Positions 25,566 through 34,071 of a stretch of DNA of 64,000 nucleotides are shown in pieces. The notes under the pieces were generated by a model. The model was not told the DNA's origin, did no database searches, and saw nothing but the letters and a program-made list of their open reading frames with translations. Made by a program: the position numbers and the translations under genes. The stretch is taken from NCBI RefSeq assembly GCF_001426665.1, contig NZ_LMEY01000023.1, forward strand, positions 595,036 through 659,035, read 5' to 3'. The stretch's first letter is position 1. Each line of letters starts with the position of its first letter. The DNA is from Rhizobium sp. Root1334 (GTDB taxonomy: Bacteria > Pseudomonadota > Alphaproteobacteria > Rhizobiales > Rhizobiaceae).

Positions 25566-26165
25566 TCAGGCCTGCAGAAGTGCCGGGGTGAGGTCGCCAT
25601 AACCGGTGAAGCGGTATTCATAGGCCAGTCCCAGCGTCTCGGCGGCCTTGCGGGCCTTTTCCTGCAGTTTTTCGTCTTCGACCTGCGAGAGATAGACGAG
25701 TTTCTTGTAGTGGCCGAAATACATGTCGCGCAGTTCCGGATGGCGGTCGAGGCCGAGTGGCTCGATGACGAAGGCGTCGAACTGGCGAGCAAGGAAATCG
25801 GTCAGAAAAAAAGACGTGAAATCGTCGTCCCAACCAGCCTCGAAAGCCGCATTGCCGGCAAAGAAGGAAAAACAGTGCGGTCCCGCGATACGCTCGACCT
25901 GTTCTTCCTCGCAGAGCTTGTCGAGTAGACCGCCGGTGCCGCAATCGGCATAGGCGACGAAGATGCGACCAAAACCTTCGGCGCGGGCCTTGTCGATAGC
26001 GATCTTGATGCCGGGCGTGATCTTGTCCGGGGTGTTGTGCCAGATGGCGGGAAGGCAGGTGAGGTCGATATGTTGGAGCTTATTTGCCTCGCAGACAGCA
26101 AGGATTTCGCGGGCGATAGCACCGCAACCAATGACGTGAACTTTTTCCGATTTCGCGCGTTCCAT
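25566..26165 (-). CDS. DUF1638 protein linked to corrinoid methyl transfer
   Basis: A 199-residue cytoplasmic protein of the DUF1638 family (KVHVIGCGAIAREILAV at the start, then conserved CLPAIWHNTP and YADCGTGG stretches with Cys and His). DUF1638 genes recur beside corrinoid-protein methyltransferase systems in archaea and bacteria, but their activity is unknown to me. The conserved Cys and His residues would suit metal or corrinoid handling (inference). ATG 26165 is preferred over GTG 26204; neither has a strong ribosome site. It is divergent from the entericidin-like gene and co-directional with the corrinoid protein gene. Confidence 0.75.
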   Translation of the reverse strand: MERAKSEKVHVIGCGAIAREILAVCEANKLQHIDLTCLPAIWHNTPDKITPGIKIAIDKARAEGFGRIFVAYADCGTGGLLDKLCEEEQVERIAGPHCFSFFAGNAAFEAGWDDDFTSFFLTDFLARQFDAFVIEPLGLDRHPELRDMYFGHYKKLVYLSQVEDEKLQEKARKAAETLGLAYEYRFTGYGDLTPALLQA

Positions 26166-26225
26166 AGCCGAAGATCTTTCTTCCACGTCAATTGAACCTG
26201 TCACCCAGCATAAGGAACCCGCGTC

Positions 26226-26384
26226 ATGACAGCAAAGACAATCGCCACCATCGGTCTAGTCCTCTTTTCCATCACGACGCTGGCGTCGTGCGGCAACACC
26301 ATCCGTGGCATGGGCCGGGATACCGCCAACGCGGTTGATGCGACCCAGGACGCTGGCCGTAGCGTAGAACGTGCTGCCAAATAA
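26226..26384 (+). CDS. Entericidin-like small lipoprotein, 52 aa
   Basis: ATG 26226 to TAA 26382-26384 encodes a 52-residue entericidin-family lipoprotein: hydrophobic signal, lipobox TLASCG with lipid-carrying Cys near residue 22, then a short polar tail (GNTIRGMGRDTANAVDATQDAG). AAGGAA eight bases upstream supports the start. Entericidins are small envelope lipoproteins with toxin/antidote or stress roles. It is inserted, on the opposite strand, between two corrinoid-cluster genes. Confidence 0.8.
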   Translation: MTAKTIATIGLVLFSITTLASCGNTIRGMGRDTANAVDATQDAGRSVERAAK

Positions 26385-26403
26385 GGCTGGTTCCTAAAAT
26401 AGG

Positions 26404-26440
26404 AAAACCGGCCGCGCTTTTCATGAGGTCGGCCGGTTTT
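26404..26440. terminator. Bidirectional terminator between entericidin gene and corrinoid protein gene
   Basis: AAAACCGGCCG pairs with CGGCCGGTTTT in a perfect 11-bp stem with a 15-base loop. The A and T tracts on both flanks make it work in both directions, ending the plus-strand lipoprotein transcript and the minus-strand corrinoid-protein transcript. It implies that the corrinoid protein gene is not co-transcribed with the rest of the minus-strand cluster. Confidence 0.85.
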
Positions 26441-26461
26441 GCATGGTCAAATCGGTGTTGA

Positions 26462-27160
26462 TCAGGCGCCGGACAGCTGGTTGTGCTTGCGCTTCATGAA
26501 GTCCTTTGCGGTTTCGACCGCTACAGCGGCATCACGGCAATAGGCATCTGCACCGACAGCCTTGCCGAATTCCTCGTTGAGCGGTGCACCGCCGACGAGG
26601 ACGACATAGTCGTCGCGCATGCCCTTTTCCTTCATCGTATCGATCACGACCTTCATGTAGGGCATCGTCGTGGTCAAAAGCGCCGACATGCCGAGAATAT
26701 CCGGCTTTTCGCGCTCGATGGCGTCAAGATAGTTTTCGACCGGATTGTTTATGCCAAGGTCGACGACGTCGAAGCCCGCACCTTCCATCATCATGCCGAC
26801 GAGGTTCTTGCCGATGTCGTGGATATCGCCCTTGACGGTGCCGATGACGACCTTGCCCTGCTTCGGTGCGCCGGTGGCGGCGAGCAGCGGGCGAAGGATG
26901 GCCATGCCGGCCTTCATCGCATTGGCGGACAACAATACTTCCGGCACGAACAGGATGCCGTCGCGGAAGTCGACGCCGACGATGCGCATGCCTTCGACCA
27001 GCGCTTGGGTGAGAACGTCATAGGGAGCCCAGCCGCGCTTCAGGAGGATGTTGGTTCCATCCTCGATCTCTTCCTTCATCCCGTCGTAGAGATCGTCATG
27101 CATCTGCTGCACGAGTTCGTCGTCGGAGAGATCCTCGAGAATGATTTCGTCGTCTGCCAT
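26462..27160 (-). CDS. Corrinoid (B12-binding) methyltransferase protein, MtbC/MtgC-like
   Basis: A 232-residue methyl carrier: an N-terminal helical cap (about 10-95) and a C-terminal Rossmann-like B12 domain with the cobalt-ligating His114 in GDIHDIGKNLVG and the GINNPVENY-type loop. The MttB-like enzyme at 27.5 kb should methylate its Co(I) and the methyl-THF:corrinoid methyltransferase should remove the methyl group. The gene is divergent from mttB and ends at a strong terminator. Length matches MtbC/MttC/MtgC proteins (about 210-235). Confidence 0.93.
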   Translation of the reverse strand: MADDEIILEDLSDDELVQQMHDDLYDGMKEEIEDGTNILLKRGWAPYDVLTQALVEGMRIVGVDFRDGILFVPEVLLSANAMKAGMAILRPLLAATGAPKQGKVVIGTVKGDIHDIGKNLVGMMMEGAGFDVVDLGINNPVENYLDAIEREKPDILGMSALLTTTMPYMKVVIDTMKEKGMRDDYVVLVGGAPLNEEFGKAVGADAYCRDAAVAVETAKDFMKRKHNQLSGA

Positions 27161-27543
27161 GATGGTTTTCCTCGGTTCCTGGCGCTGTCAGGCTCAAACC
27201 TCCCCGACGCAGGCACTATACTTAGCTTTGTTGGTTCCAAAAGCTCTTTTCGAAAGCGACGTCGCGTACGATGAAAAACGACGGCAGCGCGATCGTTGAC
27301 AGGCCATAACGGGCCGGGCTTAACAAAAACAGTGCATTGGCTGCTGTGATCGCCGGAAAATATGGTAACCGCAGTTCCGGCAGGCTAGGTGCCATGCCGA
27401 AATCCGGCGGTGTCCCTGGACCAGTCGTCGCGATCGTGTTCGAGTTGCGCCATGCGTTGGCGCATTGAGAACCGTTCGGATGCTGGGGCTTGGTAGCATA
27501 GGCTCGACAAGTGCGCAGACGAGGCGCGGGAGAGGATAAAGAC
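27161..27543. promoter_or_regulatory. Divergent control region between corrinoid protein and MttB-like genes
   Basis: 383 bases without a gene. On the plus strand TTGACA (27296-27301) and CTTAAC (27319-27324), 17 bases apart, are a candidate promoter for the MttB-like gene, which would then have a leader of about 210 bases. I compared the leader with cobalamin-riboswitch elements and saw none. The short ORFs across it are shadows without ribosome sites. Confidence 0.4.
27215..27243 (-). promoter_or_regulatory. Putative promoter of the corrinoid protein gene
   Basis: Read on the minus strand, CTTTTG (-35) and TATAGT (-10) are separated by 17 bases and would start transcription about 48 bases before ATG 27160. 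Placed by eye against the rhizobial housekeeping consensus. Confidence 0.4.
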
Positions 27544-29115
27544 ATGGTAGATGTAACCGAGCAAACCGAAGAAACCGGCGGACGCCGCTCGCGCGGTGAG
27601 GGCCGGGGTGCTGCAGCCCGCCGTGCGTCGCGCACGGGCGGTGGTGCGCCGCCACCGCTTCCTTACATCACCCGAAAGATTCGCGAATACGAGGTGCTCG
27701 ATGAGGAAGGCCTGGCACTGATCGAGGCCAATGCCGACCTGATCCTCGAAGAAATCGGTATCGAGTTCCGCGACGACGAAGAAGCGCTGGCACTTTGGAA
27801 GCAAGCTGGCGCCGAGGTGCGCGGCCAGCGGGTGCATTTCCCCAAAGGACTGTGCCGTCAGTTGCTGAAAACCGCACCGTCCAATTTCACCTGGCATGCA
27901 CGCAATCCTGAGCGCAACGTTCACATCGGCGGCAAGGCGACTGTGTTTGCGCCGGTTTACGGACCTCCCTTCGTGCGCGATCTCGACGGCCAGCGCCGCT
28001 ATGCGACGATTGAGGATTTCCATAATTTCGTGAAGCTAGCCTACATGGCGCCGTCGATGCACTCCTCGGGTGGGACCGTCTGTGAACCGGTCGATATCCC
28101 GGTCAACAAGCGCCATCTCGACATGGTCTACAGCCATATCAAATATTCCGACAAGCCGTTCATGGGATCGGTGACCGCGCCGGAACGGGCCGAAGACACG
28201 ATCGCCATGGCGAAGCTGGTGTTCGGTGACGATTTCGTCGAAAACAACTGCGTGACGCTGAATCTCATCAATGCCAACTCGCCCATGGTGTTCGACGAGA
28301 CCATGGTCGGTGCATTGAAGGTCTATGCACGACACAACCAGGCCTGTGTCATCTCGCCGTTCATTCTTTCCGGAGCGATGAGCCCGGTGACGGTGGCGGG
28401 AACTTTGACACAGATTCTCGCCGAAGTGCTGGCCGGTGCCGCATTCACCCAGCTGATCCGGCCGGGCGCACCAGTGCTGTTCGGCACGTTCGCGGCCTCG
28501 ATCTCGATGCAATCGGGGGCGCCGACCTTCGGCACGCCGGAGCCGTCGCTGGTGTCCTATGGTGCTGCACAGCTTGCGCGCCGTCTCGGCCTGCCGTTCC
28601 GCACAGGCGGATCGCTCTGTGGATCGAAGGTTCCCGATGCCCAGGCAGCTCACGAATCGGCCAACACGCTGAACATGACGCTGCTTGCCGGCACCAACTT
28701 CGTGCTCCATGCCGCGGGCTGGCTCGAAGGTGGTCTCGTGTCGTCCTACGAAAAGTTCATGATCGACCAGGACCAGCTCGGCATGATGCAGAAAATGGCC
28801 GAGGGTGTGGATCTTTCGGAAAACGCGCAGGCGCTCGATGCTATCCGCGAAGTCGGTCCGGGCAGCCACTACCTCGGTTGCGCCCATACCCAGGCCAATT
28901 TCCAGACGGCGTTCTACCGCTCGGCGCTGGCTGACAACAACTCGTTCGAACAATGGGAAATCGAGGGCGAAAAGCGTGTCGAGCAGCGTGCTAATGCGCT
29001 CGCCCGCAGCTGGCTGGAACATTACGAACGGCCGCCGCTTGATGCCGCGATTGACGCGGCGCTTCTCGACTTCATCGCCAAGAAGAAGGATTCGATGCCT
29101 GACGCCTTCACTTGA
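27544..29115 (+). CDS. MttB-family (trimethylamine/glycine betaine) corrinoid methyltransferase, non-pyrrolysine
   Basis: A 523-residue barrel enzyme of the MttB superfamily (COG5598). Members transfer a methyl group from a quaternary or tertiary amine to a cognate corrinoid protein. Archaeal MttB has an in-frame amber codon for pyrrolysine; here the frame is uninterrupted, so this is a non-Pyl member such as MtgB (glycine betaine) and its relatives. The N-terminal 45 residues are Arg/Gly-rich and probably disordered; the conserved region runs from about residue 40 (REYEVLDEEGLALIE) to 510. ATG 27544 is chosen because GGGAGAGGA lies just upstream. Divergent from its presumed corrinoid partner. 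Substrate unproven; a betaine is likeliest from context. Confidence 0.9.
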   Translation: MVDVTEQTEETGGRRSRGEGRGAAARRASRTGGGAPPPLPYITRKIREYEVLDEEGLALIEANADLILEEIGIEFRDDEEALALWKQAGAEVRGQRVHFPKGLCRQLLKTAPSNFTWHARNPERNVHIGGKATVFAPVYGPPFVRDLDGQRRYATIEDFHNFVKLAYMAPSMHSSGGTVCEPVDIPVNKRHLDMVYSHIKYSDKPFMGSVTAPERAEDTIAMAKLVFGDDFVENNCVTLNLINANSPMVFDETMVGALKVYARHNQACVISPFILSGAMSPVTVAGTLTQILAEVLAGAAFTQLIRPGAPVLFGTFAASISMQSGAPTFGTPEPSLVSYGAAQLARRLGLPFRTGGSLCGSKVPDAQAAHESANTLNMTLLAGTNFVLHAAGWLEGGLVSSYEKFMIDQDQLGMMQKMAEGVDLSENAQALDAIREVGPGSHYLGCAHTQANFQTAFYRSALADNNSFEQWEIEGEKRVEQRANALARSWLEHYERPPLDAAIDAALLDFIAKKKDSMPDAFT

Positions 29116-29222
29116 AGAGAGCCCGAACAAGCCAGGGAGAGAGGCGGAGCGGCGCAAGTAGCAGACTTCATCCAGAATGAGGTCTGGCGCCCACATTACG
29201 ACAGGCAGGGGCCGAAACCGAA

Positions 29223-29924
29223 ATGACCGGTCCCGTGACATCAAGCGATGTTTTGAGTGAACTCCGTGCAGCGCTTGCGCCGCACGGAGTTTTTTTACGC
29301 GGTGTCGTCAACTTTGCCGACGGCGAAACGGTGCCCGTCTTGAAGGACGGGAATGCGGCCGGCAGCGTGGTTTTACTGGGAAATGCCGGCGGATCGATCT
29401 GGCCTGCGTTTGAGCACTGGCGTAATTCCTCGCCCGATCGCGGCGGCAAAAACCCGCTCGATGCATGGTCGAAAGCTGTGATCGAGCCGGTGGCCGACGC
29501 TTTTGGCGCAACCGCCTATTTCCCCTCGGATGCGCCTTGGCAGCCGTTCCAGCAATGGGCGATGCGGGCGGAAGGCTTGAAATCGTCACCACTCGGCATC
29601 CTCATTCATCCACGATACGGACTTTGGCACGGATATCGCGGAGCACTTGCCTTTGCGCAGGCTCTGCCGCCAACCGCGAGCCCCATTTATCCGCATCCTT
29701 GCGATCATTGTCCCGATCGGCCCTGTCTCTCCAGCTGTCCGGCACACGCTGTCTTGCCATCGGGGTTTCAGCTGGGGCCGTGCCGGGCGCATCTGGAAAC
29801 AAGAGCGGGGCAGGCTGGCTGCATGATGGCAGGATGTTTTGCCCGCAATGTCTGTCCAGTCGGTGCTGCCTATCGTTATCCGGCGAAACAGCTGCATTTT
29901 CATATGGCTGCCCTCAGTTTATAA
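29223..29924 (+). CDS. Two-[4Fe-4S] protein with CblC/QueG-like N-terminal part
   Basis: A 233-residue protein just downstream of the MttB-like gene (107-base gap, same strand). The C-terminal 75 residues hold eight Cys (160, 163, 168, 172, 187, 200, 205, 211) in a two-cluster ferredoxin pattern like that of QueG and reductive dehalogenases. The N-terminal part (about 10-150) contains IHPRYGLWHGYRGAL (128-142), which closely resembles, from memory, the cobalamin-handling stretch of the B12-processing protein CblC/MMACHC. This suggests a compact cobalamin-binding, Fe-S-wired reductase that could keep the corrinoid partner reduced. Standard annotation would say only ferredoxin. The cluster count is strong; the CblC relation is my inference. 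Confidence 0.7.
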   Translation: MTGPVTSSDVLSELRAALAPHGVFLRGVVNFADGETVPVLKDGNAAGSVVLLGNAGGSIWPAFEHWRNSSPDRGGKNPLDAWSKAVIEPVADAFGATAYFPSDAPWQPFQQWAMRAEGLKSSPLGILIHPRYGLWHGYRGALAFAQALPPTASPIYPHPCDHCPDRPCLSSCPAHAVLPSGFQLGPCRAHLETRAGQAGCMMAGCFARNVCPVGAAYRYPAKQLHFHMAALSL

Positions 29925-29988
29925 AATTCCGGCCTCTATTTTGCTGTTCTCGGACGACAGCGTCGGGCGCGTGTGAAATGAGGTGGGT

Positions 29989-30738
29989 ATGTTTCGTTCC
30001 TTGAGTATCGGGTTGGTCATGACCGCATCCATTCTGTCCGCTGGCGAGGAGGAGGCCGCCTGCCGTATGGTGACGCACTTGACGCAAAGTTATGCTGTTT
30101 GCAGCTTCGACCCCACCGCCAGTGACATCGGAATCTTTCACCGCGGCCGCGATGGCCAGCCCTATGGCGGCTTTGCGCCTCTTATGCACGATCTGCGGCA
30201 GGAGGGTGAATATCTCGAATTCGCCATGAATGGCGGCATGTACGAGCGCGACCTGACATCCGTTGGCCTGCTGGTGACCGACGGTGTCGAGCGCAAGGCA
30301 ATCGACCAGGGCTATAGCTGGGGTAATTTCTACCTGAAGCCCAATGGGGTTTTCTTCCTTCAGGGTGGCCGGGCAGGTGTCCTGGAAACCGAAGCCTATG
30401 TCGATGCGGCGGTCAAGCCGGATTTCGCCACGCAATCCGGGCCGATGCTGGTGATCGACGGGCAGTTGCATCCGGCCTTCCTGCCGAAAAGCGATAGCCT
30501 GCAGATTCGCAACGGTGTTGGCGTCGATCAGAAGGGCATGGCTATCTTCGCGATCTCGCTGGAGCCTGTACGTTTCCATGATTTCGCGACCCTGTTTCGC
30601 GATCAACTCGGTTGCGCCAACGCGCTGTTTCTGGATGGTTCGATCTCCAGCCTGTTTGCTCCCTCTCTCCAGCGTTACGACAATACCCATCCGATGGGGC
30701 CGATCATCGCCGTGACCCGGAAAATCCCGGGATCGTGA
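29989..30738 (+). CDS. Phosphodiester glycosidase (NAGPA-domain) family protein
   Basis: A 249-residue protein with the PF09992 fold: FAMNGGMYERDLTSVGLLV (about 78-96), NFYLKPNGVFFL and the C-terminal LGCANALFLDGSISS motif. NAGPA-type domains remove N-acetylglucosamine from phosphodiesters in lysosomes; bacterial members act on unknown envelope sugars. A short hydrophobic N-terminus (about 5-18) hints at export. GAGG five bases before ATG 29989 supports this start over GTG 29983. It precedes the ECF sigma gene by 54 bases. Confidence 0.8.
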   Translation: MFRSLSIGLVMTASILSAGEEEAACRMVTHLTQSYAVCSFDPTASDIGIFHRGRDGQPYGGFAPLMHDLRQEGEYLEFAMNGGMYERDLTSVGLLVTDGVERKAIDQGYSWGNFYLKPNGVFFLQGGRAGVLETEAYVDAAVKPDFATQSGPMLVIDGQLHPAFLPKSDSLQIRNGVGVDQKGMAIFAISLEPVRFHDFATLFRDQLGCANALFLDGSISSLFAPSLQRYDNTHPMGPIIAVTRKIPGS

Positions 30739-30792
30739 AAATATTTTGGTCCGCACCCAAGGATCGGCCAGGACAGAACGTCTCAGTATCAG

Positions 30793-31338
30793 TTGCAACA
30801 AATCCGGGCGGGTGATTTGGACGAGGATCTTATCGAGCGGGCGCAGAAGGGCGATCGGAATGCCTTCGGCTTGCTGGTGGAACGGCACTATGATTTCGTC
30901 CATGCGGTTGCCTGGCGCTGGTCCGGCAATGTGGGCGATGCCGAGGATATTGCCCAGACGGTATGCCTGAAGCTGGCGCAGGCGATCCGGGCTTTTCGGG
31001 GAGCCAGCCGTTTCCGTACCTGGCTCTATACACTGACCTTGAATGCTGCACGCGACCATCAACGAAGCCAGTTACGCGAAAGGCGCAATGCCGCGAATTT
31101 CCTGGCAGACCCGACAAGTGCTGCGGCAAACGATAATCACGACCAGACCGAAGCACTCTGGGAAGCCGTGCGGCAGCTGCCGGATAAACAGGGTGATGCC
31201 GTTCTGCTCGTTTATGGCGAGGGCCTGTCCCACGCCGCCGCCGCTGACGTCATGGGCTGCTCGGAGGTAACGATATCGTGGCATGTGCATGAAGCCCGCA
31301 AACGGTTGAAAATCCTGCTCGGCAGGGAGACGATGTGA
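30793..31338 (+). CDS. ECF-type RNA polymerase sigma factor
   Basis: A 181-residue extracytoplasmic-function sigma factor with region 2 (AFGLLVERHYDFVHAVAWRWSGNVGDAEDIAQ, about 25-57) and region 4 (about 120-175, a helix-turn-helix in LSHAAAADVMGCSEVTISWHVHEARKRL). The TTG at 30793 is the most upstream start; the true one could be the TTG at 30817, after GGGCGGGTGA. It is translationally coupled (TGATG) to the VWA protein, which is likely to sit in the role of anti-sigma or effector. Confidence 0.82.
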   Translation: MQQIRAGDLDEDLIERAQKGDRNAFGLLVERHYDFVHAVAWRWSGNVGDAEDIAQTVCLKLAQAIRAFRGASRFRTWLYTLTLNAARDHQRSQLRERRNAANFLADPTSAAANDNHDQTEALWEAVRQLPDKQGDAVLLVYGEGLSHAAAADVMGCSEVTISWHVHEARKRLKILLGRETM

Positions 31339-33449
31339 TGAACGACGATCTGAAAAATCTCGGCCAGATGACCCCGCCATCGCCTTCACCGGCTGCGCGC
31401 GCCCGTGCACTGTCTCTGGCAATGCAGGCGTTCGACGAAAGCGAAAATAATTCGAAAGCCCCCCAAGGAACTACCGATGCCCGGCGTCAAAGCTCCATAT
31501 TCAACAGGCTATGGAGCCCCATCATGAACAGGAAATTTCTCGCAGGTTCGGCGCTCGCCACGCTCCTGGTGGTGCCCGCTGCCGCTTTTCTCACGCTGGA
31601 ATTGACGCGGGGCGGTTTGCCGGCAAGTCCGGATGGCCAACAGGTCGAGGTGGCGACTGGTGTCGCATCAAAGGATGCAGAAGCCAAAAAGGCGACGCCG
31701 TCAAAACCCAAGAACGATTCGGCTGCAGAGATGCCCGTGGATAGCCTGACGCAGCGGCCTGACGTTGTTACCGGCCAGGCCATTAACGGGGTGACCGCGG
31801 AACCGGCGGCACGCGCAACAGCTGATGACGAGGCGGCGGCCTATGCGACACCTCGGCCGGTGGATCAGAAATCGGTGAGTGCCGCCTCGAACCTTGAGCG
31901 GCGGACACAGTTTGCAGCCCCATCGCTGACGGTTGCCAACGAATCGATGGCTGCCGGCTCCATGGCGGAGATCATGCCATCCCCCATGACTGCGCCGACG
32001 GACACTCTTTCACAACCAGAAGAAAACCGCGACCGTTTCACCGCGGCTGACACCAATCCGGTCAAATCAACGGCCACGGACCCGGTCTCCACTTTCTCGG
32101 CGGATGTCGACACGGCGTCCTATTCCTTCGTGCGCAAGTCGCTGATGGCTGGACAGATGCCGGACCGAGACAGTGTGCGCGTCGAGGAGATGATCAATTA
32201 TTTCCCCTATGACTGGCCAGGTCCGGATAGCAAGGACGCGCCGTTCAAGGCAACGGTCACCGTGCTGCCAACGCCGTGGAATGCCAATACGCGACTGATG
32301 CATGTGGGCATCAAGGGCTATGATATTGCGCCGGACGTTGCACCGCGCGCCAATCTGGTTTTCCTGATCGACGTCTCCGGTTCAATGGACGAGCCGGACA
32401 AGCTGCCGCTTTTAAAAACCGCATTCCGTCTTCTGGTCGAGAAATTGAAGCCCGACGATACCGTCTCGATCGTCACCTATGCCGGCAATGCCGGTACGGT
32501 GCTGGAGCCGACGGCCATCAAGGACAAGGCAAAAATCCTGTCGGCGATCGATACCTTGCAGCCGGGTGGCTCCACGGCGGGTGCGCAAGGGCTGGAGGCG
32601 GCTTATGACCTGGCGGAGCGGGCCTTCGTCAAAGGCGGCGTCAACCGGATCATGCTGGCGACGGATGGCGATTTCAATGTCGGGCCATCCAGTGACGAGG
32701 AGTTGAAAAAGACGATTGAAGCCAAGCGCAAGAGTGGGATCTTCTTGTCGGTGCTAGGATTTGGCCGCGGCAACTACAATGATGCGCTGATGCAGACACT
32801 GGCGCAGAATGGCAACGGCACGGCCGCCTATATCGATACGCTGGCCGAAGCACAGAAATCGCTGGTCGAGGAGGCCGGATCGTCGCTCTTCCCGATTGCC
32901 AAGGACGTGAAGTTTCAGGTGGAGTTCAATCCGCAGCAAATCGCCGAATACCGCCTGATCGGCTATGAGACCCGTGCGTTGAAGCGTGAGGATTTCAACA
33001 ATGACAAGGTCGATGCCGGCGATATCGGTTCCGGCCACCGCGTCACGGCGATCTATGAGATCACTCCCAGGGGAAGCTCGGCAGTTCTCAACGATGACCT
33101 CCGCTATGGTTCAAGCCCCAAGGTAGAGGCTGCTGCCAAGCCGTCAGACGAGCTGGCCTTCCTGAAAATCCGCTACAAGCAGCCGGATAGCGACACGAGC
33201 AAGCTCATCACGACGCCGGTGACCGAGGGCAATGCGGTGGCGGCGCTCGATCAGGCGGGGCAGGACGTCCGCTTCTCCGTCGCGGTCGCGGCGTTTGGTC
33301 AGAAACTGCGGGGAACCGATGCCGTGTCCACCTACAAATACGGATCGATCCTCGACCTGGCATCGGCTGCCAAGGGTGAGGATGCCTACGGCTACCGGGC
33401 GGAGTTCCTCAATCTGGTCCGGCTCGCCAGAAGTCTTGGCGGAGAATAG
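31338..33449 (+). CDS. YfbK-like VWA-domain protein, membrane anchored
   Basis: A 703-residue protein: an N-terminal cytoplasmic segment of about 60 residues, one membrane helix (about 64-86), a long Ala/Thr/Pro-rich linker (90-240), then a YfbK-type domain with a von Willebrand A fold whose MIDAS motif is DVSGSMD (about 348-354), and a DUF3520-like C-terminus. VWA domains bind metal and partner proteins. Its ATG shares one base with the sigma-factor stop (TGATG). The pairing suggests that the protein senses an envelope signal and holds or releases the sigma factor, but no classical anti-sigma zinc motif is visible. Confidence 0.82.
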   Translation: MNDDLKNLGQMTPPSPSPAARARALSLAMQAFDESENNSKAPQGTTDARRQSSIFNRLWSPIMNRKFLAGSALATLLVVPAAAFLTLELTRGGLPASPDGQQVEVATGVASKDAEAKKATPSKPKNDSAAEMPVDSLTQRPDVVTGQAINGVTAEPAARATADDEAAAYATPRPVDQKSVSAASNLERRTQFAAPSLTVANESMAAGSMAEIMPSPMTAPTDTLSQPEENRDRFTAADTNPVKSTATDPVSTFSADVDTASYSFVRKSLMAGQMPDRDSVRVEEMINYFPYDWPGPDSKDAPFKATVTVLPTPWNANTRLMHVGIKGYDIAPDVAPRANLVFLIDVSGSMDEPDKLPLLKTAFRLLVEKLKPDDTVSIVTYAGNAGTVLEPTAIKDKAKILSAIDTLQPGGSTAGAQGLEAAYDLAERAFVKGGVNRIMLATDGDFNVGPSSDEELKKTIEAKRKSGIFLSVLGFGRGNYNDALMQTLAQNGNGTAAYIDTLAEAQKSLVEEAGSSLFPIAKDVKFQVEFNPQQIAEYRLIGYETRALKREDFNNDKVDAGDIGSGHRVTAIYEITPRGSSAVLNDDLRYGSSPKVEAAAKPSDELAFLKIRYKQPDSDTSKLITTPVTEGNAVAALDQAGQDVRFSVAVAAFGQKLRGTDAVSTYKYGSILDLASAAKGEDAYGYRAEFLNLVRLARSLGGE

Positions 33450-33538
33450 CGCTCGCGAACACCGGAAAGAGCGCCTTCCAGCTAACCGGAGGGCGTTCGC
33501 CGGTGAGCCAAGTCGATACACGGCGTATCACTGCAAAT

Positions 33539-33886
33539 TCAGGCTTTTGGATAAGCCTTTTCCAGCCCACCTGAACGGACAAGCCCGATGCGGAACGCCT
33601 GATAGGCGGCGTGCTGGCTGGATTTGGCCGCTTCCATCAGACGGATCTGTAGCCGGGCAGGGGCGCTTGAGCCCAGCCATTCGCCAAGCTTTTCGAGTTT
33701 GAGGGAATTCAACAGTTTTGCTGCGGACGCAAGGTCGAGCTGGCGGTACAGGCCTTCAATCAGATTTTCATCCTGCGTAGCATTTTCCATCAGCAGCAAC
33801 AGATAGGCTTTCTCGCCTTCGCCGAGGGCCGCCAGCTTTTCGGCAACGGAATCACGGGCGGGAAACGGGGCGGGTGTACCGTTCAT
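33539..33886 (-). CDS. Hypothetical helical protein, 115 aa
   Basis: A 115-residue soluble, mostly helical protein (VAEKLAALGEGEKAYLLLLMENATQ; LASAAKLLNSLKLEKLGEWLG). No family recognised. It is convergent with the VWA gene (89-base gap) and divergent from the glycosyltransferase. The full-length frame and balanced composition make it a likely gene; nothing in the sequence assigns a role. Confidence 0.6.
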   Translation of the reverse strand: MNGTPAPFPARDSVAEKLAALGEGEKAYLLLLMENATQDENLIEGLYRQLDLASAAKLLNSLKLEKLGEWLGSSAPARLQIRLMEAAKSSQHAAYQAFRIGLVRSGGLEKAYPKA

Positions 33887-34071
33887 CTCTAGGCTTTCTT
33901 CAATTCACAACGGGTCAATCTGGAAAATGATTACCGGCCGAGGCTGGGGCAAAACTGGATTCAGCCGCAAGGTTGGCACAGTCTTGCTGATGCTAATGGA
34001 GAATATTCGAATGTGATGGCGGACTGATATTGCCGAATAGGCGTTCGAGTGTTTTTGGAGTGGAGATACCG

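Noticed and set aside
27161..27543. Cobalamin riboswitch or other aptamer before the MttB-like gene
   Set aside because: The leader is long but carries none of the conserved B12 elements; no other riboswitch class recognised.
27544..29115. Pyrrolysine use in the MttB-like gene
   Set aside because: The frame is open from start to stop with no internal amber codon, and no pyl genes are visible.
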